This document shows, in pieces, positions 22,053 through 33,340 of a stretch of 64,000 nucleotides of DNA (position 1 is its first letter; each line of letters starts with the position of its first letter). Origin of the DNA: Lepturacanthus savala (lineage: Eukaryota > Chordata > Actinopteri > Scombriformes > Trichiuridae); the NCBI GenBank assembly GCA_030544235.1, contig CM060477.1, forward strand, positions 22,628,934 through 22,692,933, in the 5' to 3' direction. The position numbers were made by a program, and so were the translations under genes. A model generated the notes under the pieces. It saw nothing but the letters and a program-made list of their open reading frames with translations, had not been told where the DNA came from and made no database searches.

Positions 22053-23919
22053 CTTGTCTTCAGATGTGTACCCCCCTCTTTCATCCAGGACATGGCCCAG
22101 GTATTCAATTTGGGTCTTTCCGAACTCGCACTTTGACTTTTTACTCTCAGTCCATTCTGTTGCAAGCGTTGCAGGACTCTGTCGAGGTTCTTCAGATGTT
22201 CTGCCTCATTCCTGCCCGTGATCAACAAGTCATCGAGGTAAACGACCACGTTGAGGTCCTTCATCAGCCTCTCCATCACTCTCTGAAAAATGCTAACAGC
22301 AGAGTTAATGCCAAAGCAAAGACGATTATACACAAACAAGCCTTTGTGAGTGTTGATTGTTGTGTATTTGTGAGGCTAGATCTATTTTTGAAAATAATTT
22401 TCCACCACTCAGTGTCGCCAGCACTTCTTCAATACGCGGTAGCAGATATATGTCAGTGTTGGTAGCCTGGTTCACTGTCACCTTGTAGTCGCCGCACAAA
22501 CGAATCGTGCCATCCCGCTTGACCACAGGAACGACAGGAGCGGCCCACTCACTGTGCTTCACTGGACTGATGATGTTTTCTTTTTCCAGCCTTTCCAGCT
22601 CTTCTTCTACTCGTGCCTTCATTGCGAACGGCAAGGGGCGGCTTTCACGGAATTTGGGTGCGGCTTCTGGTTTGACAGAAATAGTTGCTTTAATTTCCTT
22701 TAAGGTTCCAAGCTCCTCTTTGAAGACTTGGCAGCATTTTTCTAGCACCTCAGGAATTGACTTGGGTGGAGAGGGCTGCTTTGTATTTTTAGAGACCATT
22801 TTAATTGTTCCCCAGTCCAACTTGATGCTTTCAAGCCAGTTCCTACCACAAAGTGTAGGTCCATTACCTTTCACTACAATTAATGGTAAGTTAGCAGTCT
22901 GCTCTCCATAAGCAACTTTTGCCATGAATTGTCCTCTTACTGGAATGTTCCAGCCGGTGTAGGTCTTCAGCGTGACACTGCTGCCCTCTAGTGGCACATC
23001 CGCGAACAACTCTTTGTACATCGCTTCTGATATGAGCTCCTGTGTCTATTTCCATCTTAATGTTTCTCTGGTTTATGGCAAAATTCGCTTTGAATGCCTG
23101 TTTGTCTGTTTCATTTACACAGAACACTTCCTCCCCTTCTTCCGCTTGCACATAACTCGTGACTCTTTGCTGATTTTTCTTTTGCTTCCCTCTCTTCTCC
23201 CTTGCGGCAGGCTGGCTACCCCTGCATGCTCTCTGGATATGACCAACCTTGCCACATTTATGACATTTTGCCATTTTAAAGTAGCAGTCACTTGCACTGT
23301 GATTCTTTCCTTTGCATCTACTGCACGCCATTTGCTCTGACTGAGACTTTTGTTTCTCATTTACCTTGTGAACAGAAGACGCAGAAGGCTCGTTATGCCG
23401 TAGCTGTTGTGTGTCTCGGTGGGCTGCCTCCATGTTGAGTGCAATCTCCTGGGCTCTTGCAAACATGAGACCCTCCGTCGATAGCAACTTGCGTTGGCAG
23501 GCTTCGTTGTGAATTCCACTAACAAAACCGTCTCGCAGAGCCTCATCCAGTTTATCCACGAAATCACATCTTGCAGTTAGCTGCTTCAGTTCAGCAGCAA
23601 ACTGAGCAATCGATGCACCGTTCTTCTAAACACACCGTCGAAATCTGAATCGCTCGGCTATGACCAGCGGTTTCGGTTCATAGTAATCTGTCAGAATTTC
23701 CACAATTTCATCAAACGTTTTATCTTTAGGTTTTTGTGGCTGCACTAAATTCCGTAGCAGACCATATGTAGATGCACCAACAGAGCTTAGCAGGGTAGCT
23801 ACCTGTTTTTCTTCATCAACATCGTATGCATCACAAAAAAGTTCCTTTCGCTCGATGTAAGATGTTCACTGTTCAGTTTCGGGCTTGAATTCATCCGATC
23901 TGGCAAAGTTATTAGCCAT
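22049..23919 (-). pseudogene. Gypsy-A gag, protease and RT core, broken
   Basis: Gag starts at 23919. In-frame stops occur at 23866-23868 and 23626-23628. A CCHC zinc knuckle of form CxxCGKVGHxxxxC lies near 23250 and a protease Asp motif (DTGAH) near 23040. RT motifs are split: the LFSKIDLAS block ends near 22380 and the YLDD catalytic box appears near 22240 in another frame, with a small deletion between them. A further frame change near 22140 separates RT from the intact C-terminal frame. Confidence 0.88.
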
Positions 23920-23962
23920 CTTCACTGCTCACTACAGCTTGGATTTTCCTTGTCGGCAATTA

Positions 23963-24137
23963 TGTGGTGTATTAATGACGAGACGGTTGCACGCATTTAA
24001 CAACGTTTACTGTGGTCCTCTCATAACTCACATAACACACGCACATGTCATCATGTCTACTTCCGCACTGGCATCCCACGCATGCGCAACATACATCAAC
24101 ATGAACTACGGTGGTCCTATCGGATCAATATACCACA
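23963..24137 (-). repeat. Gypsy-A 5' LTR
   Basis: 175-bp partner of the LTR at 19673-19846. On the minus strand it is followed after about 40 nt by the gag ATG at 23919. I do not recognise the primer-binding tRNA. Confidence 0.95.
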
Positions 24138-24142
24138 GTAAT

Positions 24143-24770
24143 GTACAGGTAGTGTTGTCATCCACAAATTTCATTTTTTTTTACTTAAAAATCACCCGCT
24201 CCTAGGTAATAAATAAAATGATGTGCATATAACATACATATTCAAACTTAAATAGTCCCTGCTGCCAGCTTATAACATAAAACAATGTGTATCAAAAGGA
24301 AGTAACTGTGCAACAGTAAAATAATAATAATAATAATAAATGAATACAGTTTTTTTTTTTTCCCCAGTTCATCACCAGTTTAACAACACAAAAAATGATA
24401 TAACCGCCTCGGTTTTCATAGACTGTTCAGTCTGCCTCAGTCATGTCATGTTTGGATCCCGCTTGACTTCCTGAAATGGTCAAATTATTGAATTATTATT
24501 AAATATTATTAAATTATTATGACCTTTTTTGGATTATTGATCATACAATGTGCAGGGGGCTGAATTATCAGATACAATAGTTATTGTACAAATGGCAACA
24601 CTGATGCTAAGTGTGCATCAGACATGAAACGAGAAACAAGTCATACGGTGTAATTTTACCCTCTAGATGTCATAGTGACATGTAAAGATAGGACGGAGCA
24701 AATTCACACGACGTAAGAAATCTGGTCTATGGCTTTATAAACACTGAGGACTTGTAACAGTCGAATACGA
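24143..24770. other. Spacer, nothing recognised
   Basis: A/T-rich, with a short (ATA)n run near 24322-24340. No coding or RNA feature seen. Confidence 0.5.
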
Positions 24771-24774
24771 GCAC

Positions 24775-25985
24775 ATGAACTTCACTCTGTCCTTGGTCCC
24801 AGCACTGCACGACCACCTTGTGCTCACACTAACAGTAAGCCAGACAGAGAGACTTATTGTTTCAAATGCTCCATGCCAGGTTTCACTTCCCGCACCTGCC
24901 CTAACTGCTCTACAGCCTCCAGGAGACCCCTACGTTCTACTAGATCCTCCCCTGAATCACCACCAGCCCCGCCTCCTGACCAAAATCTCAACACTGATGC
25001 TGCGGAAGTGAGTAATGAAAATGCTGTGACGCACGCAAGGCCCTCCAACAGGAAGCAGGGAAACTTCCCAGGGGGGAGGACATTTCACAGAGGCAACCCT
25101 TCCCCCAGTCACTAATGCTGCCCCCCTCTATCTCATCCACCCGTCAAAATCAACATGAACTGGGTCATGCAGAAGATGAGACATCAGAGTCGTCATGGAA
25201 TACCCCACTCAAAGCAAAACTGAACTTTAGAGGCACAGTGATAGATGCCACATTTGACACAGACGCCACGCTATCTGCAGTGAGGGCTAGCTTAGTCCCT
25301 GAAAACACTCATATCCGACACCCAGCAACTCCATGGTCAGGCCCACCTGTCAGACTCGCTAATATTGCGCCCTGCACCCCCTCAGGTACCACATGGTTGA
25401 CTATTGGGTTTAGAGGTAAACGTTTCTACCAAAAATTTGCCATTATCCCTGACCTCTCTTCTCCCCTAGTCATGGGGATGGACTTTATGAAACGTGCATC
25501 GATTGTCATACATGTGCCCACTAGAACGGTGCTCTTGGATGATGAACCTCCCTATTTTGATGGACTTGGGGAAGACAGTCTGGATGCAACTTACCTGGAA
25601 GGAGATAAGATGATGCCTCTCACTGATTCGCCACCTGCCCTTCATGACAAAGTGGAGCAAGCAAACTTAGTAGAAGATGAAAAAGCAGAGCTGTTAAAGC
25701 TAATAGATGACTACAGTGACCTATTCAGTGGCAATATTGGCCGCACCACCCTAGCTGAGCATGTCATTGCCACTGGAGATGCAAAACCTGTCAACCTCCC
25801 CCCTTATCGCACATCTCCCATGAAGAAGCAGATAATTGAGGAGCAGATTGAAAAGATGCTCCAGGATGATATCATTGAGCCAGCATCAGGGCCCTGGGCT
25901 GCCCCAGTGGTCATTGTCAACAGGCCCCCTTGTGACCCCTGCTTCTGTGTTGACTTCTGAGGCCTCAATCAACTGCCGCAGCCGC
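24775..25985 (+). pseudogene. Gypsy-C gag-protease-RT stub
   Basis: Plus-strand frames give a CxxC-type, proline-rich gag end (24775-25110) and then a 281-codon frame (25115-25960). The latter has a retropepsin-like region (FRGTVIDATFDTDATLSAVR, where the usual DTG catalytic triplet reads DTD), a VMGMDFMKRASI flap/end segment and an RT N-terminal region (PYRTSPMKKQIIEEQIEKML and GPWAAPVVIV). The frame runs out just after the FCVDF block, where the sequence changes abruptly into LTR-like DNA at about 25985. Most of pol is missing, so this is an internally deleted element. Confidence 0.82.
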
Positions 25986-26399
25986 AGCCAGTCTTGTTGC
26001 TTGTGTGTTTCTTTGTTTTGCCTCGATTGAGTGATTTTTTTTGTTGTTGTAAATTTCTTAGTATAGCCGTTTGTTTCCTATTGCTTAATTTAGTTACGTT
26101 TTTCAGCCTTTTCCTCATTGTGAGTGATTTTAATAACTTTTATAGAGCAGATTAAAGATTTTGAGATTTCAGTTAATGTTTTTTCAGTCTTTTGATTTTC
26201 CTCATTTTGAGTGATTTTGATAAATTTTCATAAAGCAGAATAGAGTTTGACCTCCTTTGGAGCGTTTTTTGTTTTCCCTAGTTTAGGCCTGTTTTCATAG
26301 CCTGCTATAGCCTCACTCTGTCAAGGGTTTTTTGTTATTTCAATAAAGAAGCTCATTGACACCTCTACACCTGAGTCCGCTTCTAAGACTGGCCTGACA
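25985..26399 (+). repeat. Partial LTR of the same family as the solo LTRs
   Basis: Corresponds to the 3' two thirds of the LTRs at 31572-32231 and 50219-50888, sharing phrases TTGTAGTTTTG-like, GTTAATGTTTTTCAG, AATAAAGAA and the terminus CTGACA at 26399. Its 5' third is absent. Since it directly follows the Gypsy-C stub in the same orientation, it is probably that element's 3' LTR after a deletion. Confidence 0.75.
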
Positions 26400-26860
26400 G
26401 TTTTATTGAAAAACAGCGATAGACTGTAATGGATGTAGTCTTGTGACTGATTCAATATGGTATAACTGGCTAAACCACACCCACATAGTGCGGAGCTGTC
26501 AGGCTAGCTAAGCTAAGAAGCATAACTAAAGACCTAAGTGATGAAGGTAAGCGGAGGAGCTAGGCTATGAAGCTAAGCTATTCATGGATGGATAGGGATC
26601 AGACTTGTCTTGTTGATCCACTCTGAAAGTGCGGCTTGCAATATTTGAGGTAAGTTTTCAAACCTGAAATTAAAACAAAAAAAAAAAATGCAAAAATGAT
26701 TTATCTGCTTTTCAGACACAAACTTGTCATTTTTAACGTTAAAAATGTCCTAAATGTAATGTTAAAATAATAATGGTTAATTTGCAACATGGACATTATG
26801 TTTATGTTAGATTTTACCAAGACCTGCAGAAATGTGCCTAACATTAGCAGGATTATATAC

Positions 26861-26865
<5 letters not shown>

Positions 26866-26940
<75 letters not shown>
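26866..26940. repeat. (TA)n microsatellite
   Basis: About 70 bp of perfect TA dinucleotides directly left of the Gypsy-B 3' LTR. Confidence 0.97.
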
Positions 26941-26943
<3 letters not shown>

Positions 26944-26947
<4 letters not shown>

Positions 26948-27412
26948 ACCTATGTGTGATGTCTTCTTTTATAATGAACCACTGTGAGCTGATCAGGTGT
27001 GGGTAACAGCAGCTTTATTCACAGCATCTGCATTTAGACAAGGGACAGTGGAAAGTGACATCATCTTGTGTGGACAAAGCGCATTCGCTGTCTGTAAACA
27101 CGGCATATATTCATGTTAGCTAGCTAACTACTAAGATCTTAACTGGCAGTAAACACACAAAAAAATGAATAATTAACTTCATAAAAACATGGCGAAATGC
27201 CTCTAAAACAAATAATGTACAACTAAAAGGAAAGCCATCTTAACTTTTATACTCATTTCTGCAAGTTAATATCAGTTTTGTCCACAGACGTACACAGGCA
27301 CGTTACCTCATGAAAAATCCTCCATTGCTTTGAGGATTACCCATAATGCGAGCAGATGGCATGATTGTCCCATTTAGCAGGATATAACCTGAACCTATTA
27401 CACTATGTTACA
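26944..27412 (-). repeat. Gypsy-B 3' LTR
   Basis: 469 bp, TGTGACCTATG to CACTATGTTACA on the plus strand. Its first part is shared with 33118-33280. Confidence 0.88.
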
Positions 27413-27820
27413 TACACCCCCTTTAAATTCTGCTAAACTGGGGCACGATAAAAAAAACAAAAAAAAACAACCAAAACAGTAAGAGCTTCAGTTTAAGTCA
27501 GTTAGAAACCTAGCTAAGATACCACAGTTAAGTACAAGTGCACAAGTGGGTTGGCTCAGGGGAAGGCAATTGTGCAGCATGCACTGAGGAGTCAGAAGGA
27601 TTCAAGGCCTCACACAGAGTGTGGGACCACTATCATTTGTGTATGTCAACAGGAATCTCTGGTCCACACTGTCCACTTCCAGCGAGCAAAGAGCAGCTTG
27701 ACTCCAAGTTGGCCACACCTCCTGTAGGGAGAAAACTCACAGGGAGAAGAAGGTTTCTGTGAACAACTTTTTCCTTTGATGTCACCGGATCCCTGATGCA
27801 GTACACATTGATTCCATGCT

Positions 27821-28849
27821 TCACAGATGCAACTTCATAAACTGTTGAGTCCCACTTGTCTGCAATTTTTCTCTTTCCTTTTTCACCACGATTTGCAAGC
27901 AAAACCCTGTGAGGGTGCGATGAGGGATGAGGGGCGATCCCTTTGCTTTGCGGTCGTAGTTCTTAGCCTGACGTGCCTGTTCTGTCCGGCTGTTCTGCCG
28001 AGCAATGCGTGCAGCTTCAGACAGGTCATTTTTCAAGCGAGAGACAAACTCGTAGTGAGTAACAACAGCACCACTGGGGAGGGCATGTTGGAATACAACA
28101 TCAACAGGCAGACATGGAATTCTCCCGAACATGAGAAAGAAAGGCGCAAAATCATGCTCAGTGCAATTGTAACAGAATGTCAGCATCTGAAGCATTTGCA
28201 GCCATTTAGCCTTGGAATGTGGAGGTAGAGCCCTTATCATGTTCCCGAGAGTTCTGTTATACCGCTCAACAACTCCATTCCCCATGGGATGGTATGGGGT
28301 AGTATGTGATTTTTGGATGCCAGCCATCTCCAGGAGCTCTTTAATGAGTTGACTCTCAAAATTGGCCCCCTGGCCTGAATGAATGCGATTGGGGAAACCA
28401 TATATGCAGAAAAAGTCATTCCTGAGACGATGGGCAACTTGCTTTGCTGACTGGTTTTTGCATGGGAATGCATGCGACAGTTTGGAAAAGTGATCTGTTA
28501 CAACTAGAACATCAACACACTTCTTGTCAGTCTGCTCAGCAGTCCAAAAGTCGATACACACATGTTCCATCGGTTCAGATGTGTGAATGCTTTCAAGTGG
28601 AGCACAATCATTTGGCTCTGGTGTATTTCCAACCAGACAGCGGAAGCAGTTCCTCACATGATTGACAATGTCACTCTCCATACCAATCCAAAAGAACCGC
28701 TGCCTGGCGAGAGAAAGCATGCGAGCTTGCCCCTGATGACCAGCTGAGTCGTGGAGGCCATGGAGAACTTGGGCTTTCAGGGAGTCTGGAACAACAAACG
28801 GGTGAGTTATCGTGTTCATATGTCTGTCTTTCTTTACCCTGTATAACAT
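27821..28849 (-). CDS. Gypsy-B integrase fragment
   Basis: An open 342-codon frame with an HHCC-like zinc motif (HDSAGHQGQARML and CFRCLV) and core blocks CIDFWTAEQ, FPNRIHSGQGANFES and HPMGNGVVERYNRTL with the catalytic Asp/Asp/Glu pattern. The C-terminus runs into another frame near 27900, where a second open stretch continues the chromodomain-like end. It belongs to the inactive Gypsy-B. Confidence 0.88.
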   Translation of the reverse strand: MLYRVKKDRHMNTITHPFVVPDSLKAQVLHGLHDSAGHQGQARMLSLARQRFFWIGMESDIVNHVRNCFRCLVGNTPEPNDCAPLESIHTSEPMEHVCIDFWTAEQTDKKCVDVLVVTDHFSKLSHAFPCKNQSAKQVAHRLRNDFFCIYGFPNRIHSGQGANFESQLIKELLEMAGIQKSHTTPYHPMGNGVVERYNRTLGNMIRALPPHSKAKWLQMLQMLTFCYNCTEHDFAPFFLMFGRIPCLPVDVVFQHALPSGAVVTHYEFVSRLKNDLSEAARIARQNSRTEQARQAKNYDRKAKGSPLIPHRTLTGFCLQIVVKKEREKLQTSGTQQFMKLHL

Positions 28850-30964
28850 GCCATGATGGAGAGCTTAGGCCAGTGTCTCAGCAATTTCATTACACCATGC
28901 AGCTCACCAGCACGTTCACGTCTACTGGGTCTCCTGTGACGTTGGATGTAAAAGAGAGCTCTGCCCAAGACAGCATCCTGCTCTTGCAGATTAAACAGTT
29001 CACTCTTAGGTAAGGAGGCAGAGTGATTGACACCAGCAAGCTGAGGAATAGATGGTCCTGTGCCCCTCACTTGGTTAACACCACCAGAGTCGTGTGCCTC
29101 CAGCACAGCTGAGACGTCCTGTGAAGACAGAGAACCCTGGGACGGATGCGGAGTGACAACTGCTTCCTCCTTGAATTGATCAACAACTAACTGACAGTTA
29201 TTTGTGCATCTGAATGCATCTTGTACTTTCTTATCCTTCATCCCATTCACATGGCTCAACAGCAAAGCATAAGGTTTAGTCACAATACGGTGGCCTATGC
29301 ATGACAAACGGCTCTCTGAGTGCATCAGCAACCACATTCTTAGTGCCAGGGACATAGTTCAGGTCAAAGCTGTAGGCTGCAAGCTTTGAAACCCACCTTT
29401 GTTCACATGCAACTAGCCTGGGTTTAGTCAAGATATATGTTAATGGATTATTATCCGTCCAGACAGTGAAACATCGTCCTTTTAGCCAGTGGAAAAAATG
29501 ATCACAAACTGCCCATTTAAGAGCAAGGAACTCAAAGGAAATTAAATATAATTAAAATTTTAAAATGGCCTTTCTTTAATTTTGGCTTATAGCCTCTCCC
29601 TCTTTTGTTCGGTGCAGCTGGCTCAGCCACCAGGTCGAACAGTGGCTTAGCTTTAACAGAACATCTACCTTAATAAAATGATGGTAGTATAGAACCATTC
29701 CTAGATCTGAGAAGGATCTGATCTTCTTAGCGGACGGTGTTACCCCATCAGGTTCCATCAGGTTGCCCTCCTTTACATCATTAACAGCCTCTACTTTACT
29801 TGGGTCCGTCCTAACACCATCTCCACTTATGATGTGACCCAGAAACTTAACAGTTCGGTGGTGGAAGTGGCATTTCTTGGGCGCAAGCTTTAAGTTGTTT
29901 GCAGCAAGACGTAAGAAAACCATCAGTTTGTGCTTTGAAAAGATGGACTCATACTGCTCAATTATCTGCAGCAACTTATCTTTCCATTCAGGCGACACTT
30001 CGCAAGATGAGAGGTCCAAATCCTGCAGACCCATGTCACTCAAGATGTGTGATATCTCCTCGTCTGACTTTGGTGTAGGTGATGAGCTCTCTGTGAACTG
30101 TGCACTGGCTTGGATACGCTCTGGCTCAGGTAAGTCCTGTACTAAGGACAGGGGACACATCTACAATCTTTGCATTCCTTTTCAGGGTGAGCAGCTTTTC
30201 AGTGGGATTTACAATTTTGATTGGGACCCAGCCATCTCCCCATAAAGAAATGACAACCCTCCCCACCAGAATTTGTGCAGGTCTGGTCTTGGACTGGGTG
30301 GGTTCAATGATTACTGTAGTCCCCACTGCAGAGATATTAAAGTATTAAAGACAGGCAGTTTAGCCCACACCAAATGTTCAGACATGGGCTGTAGAGTGAC
30401 ACATCTCTTGAGTTTAGCCGTACCAATTCTGTCTGGCATAGCCCCACCTTCCCATTCATCTGAGCAGGACAGCAGAGATAAAAGATGGGGCAAATCATCT
30501 CTTTCAGCACATTTCAATGAGGGTAACACCTTTTGGCCACTAACAGTCTTTTTCACCTGTGAAATCAACCACTTAATGGCATTGCTGCCGAGAATCATTT
30601 CATCAGTTTGGCCAGACACTACTAGAACAGGGATCACTACCTCATATCCATAAACTGATGCAGTAAGCTCATAAATGGCAGACAGTGTGACAAGGTGACC
30701 CCCACAATCAACAATGACAAAGTCTTCGGCTGATTTCTTTTTCATGTTAGGGATAGACTGTGAAAGTTTTTTCTCAGCTGTCACACGTATATTGCATGGC
30801 ATAGATCCGCTGTCCACTAATGCCCTGAGAACATGCCCACAATCAGTAGATACATCTGTGTAAAATAGGCTATCAGTCTTTGAGAGTCTCTGCAAGCCTT
30901 GCACAATCAGTGTTTTATGTGGTGGCACTATGCTGCTGTAGGTGTGATCATTCGTAATCATCAA
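28850..30964 (-). pseudogene. Gypsy-B protease, RT remnant and RNase H
   Basis: Protease with ALVDSGS active-site motif near 30815 in the frame 30311-30964. RT begins within 29576-30160, but the YxDD catalytic region is deleted: the N-terminal part ending SIFSKHKL joins directly to the NLKLAPKKCHF and FLGHIISGDG segment that normally follows the active site. RNase H traces (FTVWTDNNPLTYIL, KLAAYSFDLNYVPGTKN) occur near 29350-29550. Many frame changes. Confidence 0.85.
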
Positions 30965-32912
30965 CGTCTGTCAAATCAAAGGTGGGAGGCTCACTCACTT
31001 GACCTGCACTGTCCTCTGTCCCTGCACGAAGGGGACGACCATTGAGAGGAGGATGCTTACCATCTGGGCAGTTGTGTCTTGAATGGCCAGGTGAGTGACA
31101 AAGGAAGCACAGCCTGTTCTCTCGGCAGTGTGTGAAGGCAGAGTGAGAGCTATCCTTATATACGGAGCATGGCATGTCATATAAGCCTTCAACTCTTGGA
31201 AGTATGTTGTTGTTTTGAGGCTTTTTGATGGCTCAAGCATAACCTGGTCCCCGAAGCAACACTTTCTCTAGCATATCAATCAGTCTCTCCAGAGTAGAGG
31301 TGTCCTGACTTGCAGCTTTCGTCTGTTCAGGAATGTCTGAAACTGGATTAGCATTAGGACTCACCTCAACTTTGTTCAGACCTGAGTCCCTTCTCTAGGT
31401 GGTATTCATCTAACACTTCCTGAACTTCTCTAGCTGTCCATTTATCAATTGTCTCAGACCTCAAGGTAAGTGCAAATCTCTACTGGGGCAGTGTCTGAAG
31501 CCAATACTCATATGGGTCCTCTTGCTCTTTAGGCGTGAATAAAAGTCAGCTAGAGGCACAGAGGAGCAATGTGTCATGCGGTGAGGTCATGTTGGGTTTT
31601 GTCGTCATTTTGTCTTGTCATTTCCTGTTTTATTTTGAAAGATAACTCTCCTCTTGTTTCAGGTCACTTGCCCTTCCTCATGTGACATCGGTCTGATTGT
31701 CGGCCCCGCCCTGATTGTTTCCACCTGTTCCCCATTACCCGGTGTATATCTTGTCTGCATCTCCCCTTGTCTTGTGCCAAAGTGTTTCGTCTTGCGTTCA
31801 CCAAAACCCAGTTTCTAAAGCCATAGCCTTGTTGTGCGTGTTTCTTTGTTTTTTGACCTCGTAAGATTGATTTTCTGTTGTAGTTTTGTAGCGTAGCCAT
31901 TTGTTTTCCCTCGTTACTATAGTTAATGTTTTTCAGCCGGTTGTTTTCCTCTTTATGAGCGATTTTGATTTGGATAAGTTTTATAGTACAAAGTAGGTCT
32001 CAATGAGTTCAGTTAATGTTTTTCAACCCTTTTGTTTTCCTCTTTATGAGTGATTTTGATTTTGATAACTTTTATAGAGTAGATTAATAATCAGGATATA
32101 TTCAGTTAATGTTGTTTAGTTTTTCCACACAAAGAGTGATTTTGAGTCTCACTCTGTCAAGGGATCTTTTTACCTGAAATAAAGAGACTCACCCTCTGTG
32201 CCTGAGTTCATATTTACGATGGGTCCTGACACAATGGCTAGAGCATAAGTGTTTGCACAGCAGACCATAGATGGCCTGTGGCTTTTGCTGAACATCTATT
32301 TCACCATTTCTTATTCCAAACCTCACAACATTCTTCGCCCTGCCTCTCAGATGGATGAGAATTTCCTCAGCCCCGTTTTCCAGCTGAATAACACTTTTTC
32401 TGATGTAATTTTTCATGGATTCCTCCCACTCATCAACAGCCAGCGGATCCGAACTCTCTCCTTGGAACACAGGTGGGTCCTCGGCTCCTCTCTGGGTGAT
32501 GAGCTGGTCTTGGGAGAGATCCAGTGTGCAGCAGGAGGAAGACTCTGCATTATTGCATGTATCTGCATGTATCAGAATTTCCTGTATGTGCAGCAGCTGT
32601 AGGACTTGATGTGTTGAGGTGTGACATAATGCTATCAGCTAGCTGTTGCCCTATCTGTTGCACAATAGTGCTCATTTGATCAACTAGCCTCACTTCAGCA
32701 GGGGGCGAGTCTGGGACTGATGTGCTACTGCACTGTGGCGGCTGTAAGTCGCCTCCAGGCTGACTAGGGGGGGTCACTACATCTCTACACTTGAAAGGAT
32801 TGTATACAGGATCCTCATCAGTTGACTTCACCCCTATCTGGTGGTGGTCACTCAGAGAAAATGGAACAGGTGTAATGCTACATCCTCTACCTCTACCAAT
32901 ACTGGAAGTCAT
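30948..32912 (-). pseudogene. Gypsy-B gag, split by solo LTR
   Basis: The N-terminal part is 32550-32912 (starts MTSSIGRGRG). A capsid-like stretch (WEESMKNYIRKSVIQLE, LRGRAKNVVRFGIR) reads 32245-32470. It is interrupted at 32231-31572 and resumes to the zinc knuckle CFLCHSPGHSRHNC near 31100. Stops and frame changes are present on both sides. Confidence 0.8.
31572..32231 (+). repeat. Solo LTR (family A) nested in Gypsy-B
   Basis: 660 bp, TGTCATGCGG to GTCCTGACA, flanked by perfect 5-bp duplications CAATG (31567-31571 and 32232-32236). It carries an AATAAA signal near its 3' end. No internal sequence remains, consistent with LTR-LTR recombination. Confidence 0.92.
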
Positions 32913-33100
32913 ATCAGAAGTATTAAATTAGTTGAGATTCATACTCGCTATTTAACACTTAACCCAAATAAAATGACAGTCTCAAGGGAGTATGACTAGC
33001 TTAAAAAGACCTGACGGTTCAAACACAATGTAGAAAAAAAGCGCAGCTCTAACGACGCAGTGGCATAGAGACATCAGCCCCAGGTCCGGCGTAGTCAAGG

Positions 33101-33116
33101 ACGAGTCATGGCACCA
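33101..33116 (-). other. Gypsy-B primer-binding site, tRNA-His type
   Basis: TGGTGCCATGACTCGT on the minus strand is complementary to the tRNA-His 3' end (CGAGTCACGGCACCA) except for one transition. It lies one base inside the 5' LTR, as expected for retroelement priming. Confidence 0.75.
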
Positions 33117-33117
33117 A

Positions 33118-33280
33118 TGTGATCTATGTGTGATGTCTTCTTTTATAATGAACTGTGAGCTGATCAGGTGTAGGTAACCACAGGTTTATTCACAGCATCT
33201 GCATTTAGACAAGGGACAGTAGAAAGTGACGTAATCTTGTGTGCATTCGCTGTCTCATGAAAAATCCTCCATAGCTTTTT
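33118..33280 (-). repeat. Gypsy-B 5' LTR, internally deleted and truncated
   Basis: Matches the first about 150 bp of the 3' LTR, then jumps at the phrase ATTCGCTGTC straight to TCATGAAAAATCCTCC, skipping roughly 200 bp present in the other copy, and fades near 33280. Confidence 0.85.
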
Positions 33281-33340
33281 GCAAAAAAAATGTTTGCGGT
33301 ACATTACAAGACCTAAATTATGTACATTACATTCACATTG

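Larger units (their letters stand above)
19673..24137 (-). mobile_element. Gypsy-A, near complete Gypsy LTR retrotransposon
   Basis: A 4465-bp element with LTRs at 19673-19846 and 23963-24137 (about 97% alike by eye), termini TG...CA and a 5-bp target duplication GTAAT (19668-19672, 24138-24142). In transcription sense (minus) the order is 5' LTR (right), gag with CCHC knuckle, protease, RT, RNase H, integrase, polypurine tract (19847-19868) and 3' LTR. The domain order RT-RNase H-integrase identifies Gypsy/Metaviridae. Gag has two stops and RT has frame breaks, so it is non-autonomous. It lies about 0.8 kb upstream of the btbd9 start. Confidence 0.95.
26944..33280 (-). mobile_element. Gypsy-B, decayed LTR retrotransposon with nested solo LTR
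   Basis: The minus-strand element has a 3' LTR at 26944-27412 and a shortened 5' LTR at 33118-33280. A primer-binding site at 33101-33116 reads TGGTGCCATGACTCGT on the minus strand, matching the 3' end of tRNA-His with a G-to-A change. A polypurine tract abuts the 3' LTR (27413-27425). Order: gag (32912 down), CCHC knuckle near 31100, protease near 30815, RT remnant, RNase H near 29350-29570 and integrase 27821-28849. RT has lost its catalytic core. Gag is interrupted by a solo LTR at 31572-32231. Confidence 0.92.
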
